Positions 53,473 through 64,000 of a stretch of DNA of 64,000 nucleotides are shown in pieces; the first letter of the stretch is position 1; each line of letters starts with the position of its first letter. The position numbers were made by a program, and so were the translations under genes. Below the pieces are notes generated by a model. That model made no database searches, had not been told where the DNA came from, and worked only from the letters and a program-made list of their open reading frames with translations. The stretch comes from Lagopus muta (taxonomy: Eukaryota > Chordata > Aves > Galliformes > Phasianidae), in assembly GCF_023343835.1 (NCBI RefSeq), contig NC_064439.1, positions 30,233,933-30,297,932 on the forward strand. Reading direction: 5' to 3'.

Positions 53473-56400
53473 CCACAGCACCTAAAGGTGAAATTCAGTA
53501 TAGATGTCAGAGCGTTTTTTAGACTGCATACAAAATAAAGCACATGTGAGATGAAGCAGGAGTAGCACCTGTGAATCCTAATTTCCAGGAACTTTGGATA
53601 GACATATGGAGATGAAAATCTAGCAGTAGCAGTGCGGGAAATAAAATGTAGCAAATTTAAAATACCCTTTTGATCACATTGTTGGCTTTCCTATGTGAAT
53701 ACAAAGGCTTCTGAAAGGGGAGATTTTGTTTCCCGTAATAGTAATTTTTTTTGCTATTATCTGCTCTTTTTATCCTTCTCTACTTCTGGACTAAATGAGT
53801 GATGTGGAGACACATGACTGGCTTGGTGAAATCAGCCACTTAGCAACACTAAGACCAGATGCCCATGCAATAGAATGCCAAAGGAAAGTGCTGGCATCCT
53901 CCATGGCTTGCAAAAATGTCTGAGTCAAATGATTCTCTGACAACCTCCTCTGCAGAAGTTTCAGGACTATGATCATGGCCTGTGGAGAACTGAACCTAGC
54001 AGCAAACCCTCAGGTTGCAAGGCTGGTGCTCTGCTGGCTTTTATCCAGTTGTTACTTTGTCAAAAGCGTTGGGGTGTTTTTGCATGTGTATCTGCAAAGA
54101 AACCAAAACCAGTGTTTTTCTATTCACCCCTTTTCACTAATGGGGTGAATTATACCAAAATAAAATATTTTTTTAAAACAACCATATGCCCACTGTCATA
54201 CTGGTAACAGCAAAGAAGTTATACAATCTGGTTGGTGCCAGATTCATAATTTCATCATTTTGAGAATTTCATTGTTTACTCCATCCCACAATTTGCTTCA
54301 CATAGTAGTTAACAGCTTAATGTGATTGCTTAATGCGAACCACTTATATAAATAGAGAAGGTAAACTTTCAGCTTTTTCTTCTGAGAAGATTGAAACTGT
54401 AACTAAATTGGATCTACATTTTCAAAGTGGAAAGGAAATACAGAAGCTCAAAGGATATTTTGCTTCTAAAGTCTTAGCTTTTAAGCCAATTTCATGAGCC
54501 TTTGTGGTTGAGAAGTCGTTTACCAACGTTGGGTGACAAAACTCTAGCATTAAGGGAAATTAACATATTGCTAAAAGATAACCCTTCTGCATGCAGATTT
54601 TGGTTATCTCCATAGTATGAAGCCTCATGAGGCTCTGAGTAACCAACCATTTGATAGCGACCTTTGTCACTGATGCCCTGCCATAATCCACCTGGTAAGA
54701 CACAGTTCATGTCTTATCGCAGAAATTTAACATCAGTGTGATTTTCCAGCACATCTTGATCAAAGAGCAAAGGCAGCAGTGTGACTCCCCCATCACATTC
54801 ATGCTAGGGTAGGGGGGAAAAAATGGGCTTTCTGGTTCATGCACTTGGCTGGCACTGAAATTAGGCTGAATTTCTGGAGTATGCTTCAGGCTTCCTGCCT
54901 AACCCTAGGGAAATCCATGTAGGAAATTCTTCCCTAAATCACAATAGTCTGATCAGAACTTGTGGCTCAGATCTTGGTCTCCCAAAGAGGTGAGCTGGGC
55001 CACACAGTCATACTTGGAAGCACCAAAGGGGCTTAAAGACTAAAGGGACAAGGCTGCAGGCATCAGAGCTGGAAAAGAAGTGAAAGTGGCCACTGGATTC
55101 AGAGTTGCCTTCTGAGAGAAGATGCTCAGTCCTGAGGGCCAGGCCCGCATACACAGGAAAGCTGCAGAGAAGCGTGTTGCTGGGAGCTCAAACACTCGCA
55201 TGTCATTTACTAAACTGTGAGGAGAAACCTAAATTGCAGCTGAGCGCAGTTACAATGGCTGATTATAATCCAGAGCAAAGTATTTCTAGCAACAAAGGAC
55301 CTAAGCACATTAATTCATTCAGCTAGCTGTATTGTGTGTAATTCTTGCTTACACTTGCTGTCATGCAACAGAGTTAAAATTTACAATCTTATTGATGTGA
55401 GAAGATATTTTTATATATACTACTTTGTTAGCCATTTTGCTTCCTAATAATTAATCAAATCCCCAAAGAAGTATCATGTTGGGGAGTGTGGATTTATTTG
55501 TGTTATTAAGCTATTCTAGCAGAGCGTTTCTGTGTGGTAACAGCTCTGTTACAATATGGCCCACTTGTTTTATGACAAGTTACAATTTTCTTGTAATGTT
55601 AGCTGCAATTCATCTCAATAATTATGCTAAATTAAGTACTCATGCACGTATAGAAATAAACATTAAATACATTAAAATAAAGTGAGAAACATAGTTTAAT
55701 CTCTCCCAAACTAAATAGAGCTGGGATTGCTTAGCAGTCCGCAACTCACTCATTTCAGCCTGGCTGAAGAGCCCCTCATCTCTGAGGTCTCTGGGGAGAC
55801 AGTGGGTCTGGGAAGGACGTTGTGGATTGTGATTTCTGCCACTCTCCAGGAATCCTTCCTGCTTTAATGTTCTCAAGCCCTGCCCCTACACAGGTCTGGC
55901 TGTACAGCCCCATGGTCCCTGGGGTGGCTGTCCTAGAGCCTTGCTGCTCTCCTAAAGATCTTCTTTGTGTTCAAGGCAGCCATGAGATAAGAGAGGCCAA
56001 GGAGATGTGAAATGCAGAAGACAGTAAACATTATGGTCGTCTCTCTGCTGAGTGAAGCTGTCCCTGCTGCCTCTGCTTCTCACTGGGGAGAGCCCAGTGC
56101 TGTGGAAGGAGATGTGGAGAACTCAGTGGCTGTTTGCCACACATACCTTTCTTTTGTCCCCAGTCAAGACAGTTGATTGCAGTGGGAAGAAGATGCTGTG
56201 CTTACTTTCAGCTAGAAGAGATTTAGGCAGATTCCTCTTGTCATGACTGCCTAAAAAATACAAAATCCTGTGTCCAGACAAGGACCGTGGGTTTGTTCAA
56301 CACATCCAGGTCCTGAAAATCAAAGGTGTTTTGTGCTTATTCCCCTGATCTGCATGGCCCACAGAAGCAAATGAGGCCCAGGTGATGGACCTTGTGTGGA

Positions 56401-59400
56401 GCTTGCAATTAGGAATTACAGCTGCTGGTAACTCAAGGCTACTAAGGCCAGTGCCTCCAGAGAGTCTAGCACAGACTCTCTGCAAAGACATGGCATGAAG
56501 ATCTTGTGGATTCTGCCATGCTGGCATACACCCAGAAGCACAGGGTATTAGGCTAAGCCTGCTGTGTGCTCAAGTCCAATGGAGAATTGGCACAACGCAC
56601 CTTCTACCATTCTGTGCATTCCCTTGACACATCAACAGGCAGAGAAAGCTGTGTGACTGGGGAAAAGGGTGAGAAGGAACACAAGGAAGTAGGAAGGACA
56701 ACATGTTGTCTTCTTGTTTTGAAAAGCTGTTTAGTTGTCAAAATAGGAACCATTTAAAGCCTAAAGGTATTTCACGAGTTCATTGTTAGCTTCTTTATAA
56801 AAGGGCTGTGTGCTGCTATCTGCTTTTCTTGTCTTATTTTTTCTCTCTTTTCATTACTGTTGAAAAGAATTGTATTAAAAAACACTTCCAGGGAGCATTG
56901 TGCTCAGGCTGGCACTTCTTTAAATATCCATCACAAAAAAAAACCACCTCTGCTGGGTAGTAGCACCCCAAACCACGCACAGTGTTGAGAATAACTCCAT
57001 CTTCACTCCTGGAGAAGGAAAGTTGTAATGGAAATGCACAGGACACCCTCACATGTGGCAGGTCTGCAGGAAGCCATTGTAATAAACAGCATGTTTTTTT
57101 TTTCTCATTCTTTTGAAAAGTGGTTTCCCTAGAAACCATTTGTCTGGTAAATAAAGTCACTGTTCATAGGCAGGTTTGCCTAATACTGCTGAAAATGCTT
57201 TAATGGCCATAAAAAATAATGACAGGTTATGTGCCTCTGATTGTCACTATGGAATGGAAACAAAAGCATAAAGGAAATAAGACAAACACCACCGGAAAAG
57301 CAAAATACCTGGAGATAAAGACTTTCCCAAGATCTCTTGCTTCATGTAGGTTTCCATCATCAGAATTATGCAGAGGGCCAAAAGCACTCCTGGCCCCAGC
57401 ATTAGCTACAGTCACAATGCCATGTGCAGTGACTACATGGTCACAAGTCAGGGCAAAGCTGAGTAGTCTCATAGCTATGACTGGAACTACACTACTGTGC
57501 CAAGAGCCACAGAAAAGAGCAAAGTAATGCATAACTTGATACTTCTTCTGTGATGCAGCATGTTCTTCTATCTGTAAAAATAAGCTGATATGTCTTTCTT
57601 TATTATCACTCCTAGTAAAGTACGGACTTGGAGATAAAATAATAATTATTATTCACTATTCCCCAAAAAATCTAGAGTCAAATGTCTCTTTGAAACATCT
57701 TTCTTCTTTTCCCATTGAGCTGAAAGGAGTGTTTGCTTACATTTGCTCCCCTGGAAGCCAAACAACCCCTCAGATACAGAACAGCCTGTGCTGTACAATG
57801 AATGATATAACAGATTTGTATTAGTTGTACTGCTTTTTTTAGTAGGTTTTTTTCTTCTTTTGAATGCAAGAGACATTGATGAGGCTTAAAAAGACCTAAG
57901 TTTTTTGTTTGTTTGTTTTCCTTTAAGCAACTACATCATTTTGATACATTTTTAACATCTAGTAACAGAAGCTAACATCAGATAGACTGGGGTAAGTTCA
58001 TGGCCATAAATGGACTTGCTGTTTGAGATCACTCCAATTTGTGAGTCTGAAATCTGGACGGTTTACCTTCTTTATTCATCATCACCTACCAGAAATAAAG
58101 ACCAGCAGATGTGTTCAGCATCTTTACAAGAAGGATGCTATAGCTTTTTGCTATAAATCTACTTGCTGTCTGATCTAAAGCAATAATAACTGAAAAAGAA
58201 ACAAACATGACAAAATCTATAAGAAACAGACTGGGGAGAGAAAATCCTTCTCAGGAGTCAAAAGGCAGCAGGATTAGAGCAAGGAAAGGTTTTGTGATTG
58301 TTAACCCTCTTAACTTCTTTCTTTCCGTAAGGGGAAAAATTGATAGTCCAATTCTGTGCTGTGCCCAAAAAATGAAGCCCAGAGTGATGAAAGCAGATAT
58401 ATCCCAGTTTATATATGCATACAATGATCAGTACAAAGAGGCGGTTCCATTTTTTTCCCACATGCTTTGTGATGGTGCTATGGAATTATTCTTGACCACT
58501 CAGTAGACCATCTCTCTCCCACAACGTCTTTATCTACACTGAGAAGTCGTTATTAATCAAGTAAGATGGGCATAAGAATGTAAGAACAGAGCATCTGAAA
58601 TATATCAGGTCAGGTAACAAAGTGAATTATACTGATAGAAATCTCATCTGGGTGTCCCATAGCCACAGAGTTATTTGATGTTTCAAAGCATCTGTTTTCC
58701 CCCCAGATGATTCTTGCATACAGGGATACTTTGCAGGGACAGTACTGCAGTGATCTTGTCTGGTATCTTCTGATGAGAATTCCCAATCAGCTCAATTAAA
58801 GGCAAAAAGATACAACTCAAAATGGGAAGGTTTTTTGAATGGACAAACTTATGCTTGCAGCCAGGTTTGGCCATAATGCGCCAAAAGATCTGTGCATACA
58901 TATGTTTTGCCTACCTTGTTCAGTTGCCTTGAGCACTAGAATGAGAGTGTTCCAACGTTATAAACAGAGCTAAATTCTACTAATGTCCATTTTCTATCAC
59001 TGACACTGAGACACTGTAGGCATATGAGAAGTTTGATCGATACTGATTGAGGCGGTGGCTTAATGTGTTTGTTCATTCCACCCACCTTTCTCACCCTTTT
59101 TGGCAGTTTACTGAGGTAAAGGCATAATTTTAAGTAAGTGTGAATCAGGCAGAAGGGATTCCTGCAGGCTATTTACAATGTATGATACAAAGAAGCAAAT
59201 GAACAAGCATGCTGGACACCTTGTCTGTGACTACCATGCTCAGCCAAACAAAGCAGATGAATAGACGTTGCCTTCCCCGTATCTGTTTTCTGCAGCTTCT
59301 GTTTTCTCTGCTGTTTTGTAGGTCAGAATCTGGAAACCCTTCCCAGGAAAGGTGATTAACTCAGAGAAATTCCATTAACATAACTCCAATTGAGAGAAAG

Positions 59401-60995
59401 GTCTGTCTCCATTATGGCTCCACTGGGTGGGAGTTGGGTGGTGAGCTGGCGCCATGTGGGAATCACCAGTTGTAAGAGAGCACAACCCAGCCTTGGCCAG
59501 CTGAGAGAACATGTGGCAGGGGAACATGTGGCACTTGTAGGTCAACAGATCGTGTCACTGTTCTTCATCCCTTTGAAGCACAGATTCACCTACAAATACT
59601 ACCAGTGCAAGTGGTTTTGCCCCTGCCAGATGGCAATCATTTTGCTCTCTCAGTTTGTGCACACATCCAGCAATGCTGTTAAGACTAGTACACACTGCCT
59701 GGCTGAGAACATTTTTCCATTTTTCATTTCTATGAGAAGCATCATTATTGGCTTGATTTAACTGTTTTCAGTGCAATACATGCCATGCACATTCCAGCTT
59801 TAAAAGTGTCTTGTATCAAATCTCCTACACCGTGTAGGTAAAAAATAACTTTTCAAGACTATTCCTCTGCAAGTAATGACAAAACTAGTTATAAACATCT
59901 CATTGTCTTAGAGCAAGTTGTTAATTCAGTCTCTGAATTTTATTTTCATGATTGACCATTCACCACTGGTGCATCCTATTCAGGAATTCCTAAATAAGTC
60001 CTCAGATCACTCATTTTTATTTATTGTGTTGGATTATTTTGTTTTCCAAACTGAATTTAGCCACCTTCATCTTATAGGTGTTTGAGATAAAGGAGTCGTG
60101 AAATGCTTTGAATCAATTGTGATTAGATTTGTGGTAAACTAGATTATTTGCTGTCAAAATTAATAAACTGAGAGATTGAATTTAAGAAATTGTTATCCTT
60201 CACAATATTCAGCTAGAATCAACACTGTCCTCAAGTACTCCATGCTTTACAAATTCAGCTTGGTGACTTGAAATTATTTCAGTACCCAGAAATCCATATT
60301 TCCTTCAAAAGTTTAGAATGTGTTTCAAATGCAAATTCAAGTAAACAAAACTATTAGGTTCTGAGCCTTTGCTGATGAGGCAGTTGTGAATTATTCTGAT
60401 CTTCAGAGGCCGTGTGCAATCTCTCTCCAAACAATAAAAGGCATATTGAGCTGCACACCAGCGGCTAAACCACCGTATAATGCTATGCTTCACCAATCCT
60501 AAATACAGTAATTTGATTATTTCCAATGTATTTGGAACTGGTGATTGCTTAGTGCAAATGAGATACTAAAGTTTACTATTTTTGTTGCAATTTACTCATT
60601 TCTTCAAGCTTTGCTCAATTATTTTCATTCTCAGTGCTTGTTGATGCACATTGTAATGAAATGCCAAAAATGGGTGTCCAAATGCTTTTTCAAATACTGT
60701 AATTAACCCTACATTCACATCAAATGCACTTGGTGTGCCATCTGTTACAACACACATAGCATTTGATGTATTTCAGATGACCACTTGCACTATTGCTTCA
60801 GAGGCGTCTTCAGCCTTTGTTGTCCTCAATAGTAGTGTTAGCAACTTCACTAATTAGTTCTTCCTTTAATTCCGTGCAATATCTAGATCTAGTTTTGGTC
60901 TAGTCATATGGAAGACAACTCACTTTCAAGTTTTTTTTTTATAAGTAAATTTTAATTCACCAGTCATGTCTAGCTCTCTGTATTTCTACTGCATC
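53473..60995. other. Intergenic DNA, no gene recognised
   Basis: AT-rich. A block at about 57219-57532 is open on both strands for about 100 codons and is less AT-rich than its surroundings, but I recognise no protein in either reading. No RAPGEF5 exon was seen. Confidence 0.5.
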
Positions 60996-61255
60996 ACATA
61001 GAATCATGAAATCATAAAGGTTGGAAAAGACCTCTAAGATCACCTCGTCCAACTATCAACCCCACTATGCCCACTGACCTCATCCCTCAGTGCCACATCC
61101 ACACAGTTTAAACACCTCCAGGGACAGTGACCCCACCACCTCTCTGGGCAGCCTGTGACACTGCAGCACCACTCCTCCCGAGAAGAAACTTTTCCTAATA
61201 TCCAACCTGAACCTCCCCTGGTGCAATTTAGGGCCATTACCTCTCATGCTAATAT
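60996..61255 (-). mobile_element. CR1 3' end
   Basis: Inverted terminus (ATAGAATCATGAAATCATAA), then GGTTGGAAAAGACCTCTAAG, the ORF2 end in antisense, and TGCAATTTAGGGCCATTACC. About 260 bases and close in type to the 36.23 kb copy. Confidence 0.95.
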
Positions 61256-61460
61256 TTGACATATATTTTACATGTATTTGACATATTATCTAACTTAAAG
61301 ACTTCGCACAAAATACATTTTTTTAATGTAATTGCTATCAGATATGATTTTCTATGGAAAAGCATGCAGTGTATCTGTCAATAGCTTCCTACAACAATCC
61401 TATTGCTATTACAGACCTCTACCACTAAGGTAGTTAAAAGGTAAGTATAGAATACAACTA

Positions 61461-61461
<1 letters not shown>

Positions 61462-61513
<52 letters not shown>
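61462..61513. repeat. (GATA)n microsatellite
   Basis: About 12 uninterrupted AGAT/GATA units, followed by AT-rich sequence. Likely length-polymorphic. Confidence 0.97.
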
Positions 61514-64000
61514 CATATATTTATATGTAATTGATACATAGCTATATAACTAAATAAGTAGCCAAATTAAACTAATTTCATGTGATAGTTTAGTTCATTT
61601 GCTTTTCTTCCTCTTCTCTTGCTTCTGACATGAAGGCGTAGAAAGAGAGAGAAATCAGATAAACTTGCATTTACACTGAAGGTCACTAGTAGTATTCACA
61701 TTACCCACCTAGATTCATATATTCCTAGTAGCACCTACATAACATTGTTTTATCTCTAGACTAGAACTCCTCATAGAAGAGGAATAATTGTTTCTTCCAC
61801 AAGCACCCACACAGCATGCAACAAGGAGACTCCCAGAAGGCTGGTGGCAGAGCTGTGAGGTTTTCTGAGTCCCAGCCATGTTCACTGGGACACCTTACAC
61901 CCCACAAACTCTGCAGCTCATCATGTAGGATCCACAGCAATGAGCAAAAGATCTGTTCTTGTCTTCTAAAAGGCCCTACTTGAAGTCCAGAGTAGCTTCT
62001 GTGATGGAAAAGCCAGCTTGAATGTATGTTGGCACAAAGTGCAGGTAGAATTTAACTCCTGCTGACTCTCAACAGGGACCAAGAGGGACTGAAGACTGTC
62101 CAGTATCAAAATCAATACTGAGGATGCAGCTGAGAATGCAGCTACATTAGAGCAGAATAAATATTTTTAACTGATTTTGACAACGTTAAAATTATCTTCA
62201 GAAGGGAGGAAGGAGGGAGATTTTTCTTTGGACTAATTCTCGAAGTTGAGAATTTAGGCAGCTACAGAAGAAGGTCTTGTTAAATTCCCACAGTTCCAAC
62301 TAATGAGCGAGAGTTAAAGAGGATAATGACTGCTTAGCCAACCTCTCGTGCAGAGCTCACTTTCCTGCTAGGCTGACTCAGAACAGCAAGGCACCACGAA
62401 AGGTGCTGCTGCAGGGACAGTTACAATGGAGCCATGTGATTCCTACAACCAATTTACTCTGTGGGAAAATCCCAATCCTGTAACTGCTATTCTTTCCCGG
62501 AGCCTTGTTTTACTTTTCTTTGCCACAGCAGGGGTAACTTTACCCTCTCAATTACTTCGCTGAAGCTCTGCCTGTGAAGATCGGGAGAATGTGGCTGGGG
62601 AAGGGGAAATGGATGCTATCACTGCATCACACAGAAAGGTTCCCTTGCTGATTGAACTATCTTTTCTTCCATGAGACCAATTTAATTTTCGCAGTGATGC
62701 ATTTATAGCCTGACTCCTAGAGATGTTTAAGAGAGCAGGTAAACCAATTCAGCTGGCTGCGTAAGTAGGTTATTTGCATCAATTTTTTTTATTACTTTCT
62801 TTCATTGAGACAAAAAGAAATTCACCTGGCTAAAAACATTCCTTCCAGCTAATCAGGAGTGCTGGATTCACAGAAGTGGAGGAAAAACATATCTCCCATT
62901 TTCTCAGTAGCTCAGGCGTTTGTACAGTAGCCCCAGAATAAGGGAAATTCAAATCTATTCCTTCTCCTCTGTCTGGGATTTTCCCTGCACTTATCCTTAT
63001 GCTTTAGCCACTATTTTGTAAGATATTACTATAGCATGCAAACTTTATTTAAATTTTGTACTTCATAGAAATATGAATATTTGTATGAATAAAACAATGA
63101 AAAATGTTGGCTTGGCTTCAAGCTCCATTACATCTGGCCCAAAGCTTAGTAGTTAGAAGGAGTAATGTAATTGTTTTTGTGGGTTTAGATGGTTGGTTTG
63201 GGTTCTGTGCTTTGTTTGGTTTTGTTCTGTTTTGGTTTTGGAGGAAGTGTTTGTCTCATATTAATATCAGGAAATTCTAGGTATGTGCCAGTATGACCTA
63301 CTATAGAGGTCTTTCTTGCCACCTACCTGCTGGAGTGCAAACAGTGAGATATGTTTATCTCATCTCAGAAGAGGTCTTTACTCACTAGGGTAGAGCACCA
63401 CACTCCTCTGACGTTTAATGAATGCTGAATGCACAGCAGAATGGCTCTGAAACTGTAAACCAGTGCTTAAGCCAGTCCTGGGAAATGAGTGAAAGCTACA
63501 GTCTTCATGATGTAAGTAAAGTGGAAATGTCAGTAAGGGGTGTTGTAATAGAATCAGCAGACGCTCACTGCTATCTAACAATGTTTCTCAGCGTCCCAGA
63601 TAAATCTGGCATTCATTGTACTCTACTTTCAGTCATAAGTGTGGACAACTCTACCCTGCTGCCAATCCTTCTGTACCTCGGAGCATTTTAAAATTTTTTT
63701 ATTCACACTTCTGAGCTAATAAAAAAATGCCACTACTAATGAGCACTACAGGTGCACAGATTACCTTGTACATCCAGACAGTACTGTATAAACATCACAA
63801 TTCAAGGGCAAGACGACTCTTTCCTTCAGGCATCTTGATCATGAGCAGTTTAAGCTGCGCAGGTTTTCCAGTGGTTCGCTTGCTGACTAGACTGCACAGT
63901 CACTCAGGACTTTCCTATGTTATGTACAAGACTCTCACACATTGTGGGGTGAATATCTTCAGCACCCTTCAGTGTCAGATGGACTCAGACATCCCTGAGG
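61514..64000. other. Intergenic DNA, nothing recognised
   Basis: AT-rich, with a GGTTTTG/TTTGGT-rich patch near 63180-63240. No exon or repeat family recognised. Confidence 0.5.

Overview
This is vertebrate nuclear DNA, almost certainly from a bird and probably a galliform such as chicken. It has large introns with GT/AG splice sites, a CpG-island promoter, and many CR1 non-LTR retrotransposon fragments that end in the avian CR1 3' signature (repeats of the ATTCTRTG type). No bacterial-type operons, CRISPR arrays or tRNA/rRNA genes were seen.

The one protein-coding gene I can reconstruct lies on the minus strand from about 35.6 kb (start codon in a CpG island) to 16.38 kb (stop codon). It is CDCA7L (also called JPO2, R1 or RAM2), a CDCA7-family nuclear zinc-finger protein. 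Ten coding exons were placed by reading splice sites and protein similarity. Nine join cleanly in frame to give about 457 residues. Exon 2 carries an extra base in a run of five G and runs into a long poly-T tract next to a CR1 copy, so the gene as written is not intact there. Exons 2 and 3 each encode one LEDGF/p75-binding-type motif. Exon 6 holds the conserved basic ITRRMNPTR motif, and exons 8-10 hold the cysteine-rich zf-4CXXC_R1 domain.

Left flank (1-16.4 kb): no host gene recognised. A nearly full-length but broken CR1 element (about 6.09-10.19 kb) has an ORF1 with a zinc-knuckle-like segment, coiled coil and SGNH/GDSL-like segment, and an ORF2 with endonuclease and reverse transcriptase. 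An older, internally deleted CR1 follows at 10.74-11.96 kb. Within the CDCA7L introns are nested CR1 pieces (17.5-18.8 and 27.0-28.6 kb), an old MIR-like SINE (28.6-28.8 kb) and one copy of a hairpin-bearing dispersed repeat.

Right flank (36-64 kb): no recognisable gene. It contains short CR1 3' ends, a second small GC-rich island at 48.34-48.65 kb with a perfect CTCF-consensus match, a GATA-type microsatellite at 61.46-61.51 kb, and another copy of the hairpin-bearing repeat (53.26-53.47 kb). The third copy of that family is at 1.38-1.60 kb. From knowledge of the human 7p15 region, where DNAH11, CDCA7L and RAPGEF5 are neighbours, I would expect DNAH11 beyond the left edge and RAPGEF5 beyond the right edge, but neither is visible here.

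No clear new biological system is present. The points most worth following are the damaged CDCA7L exon 2, the dispersed repeat whose hairpin shows compensatory base changes between copies, and the orphan GC island with the CTCF match.
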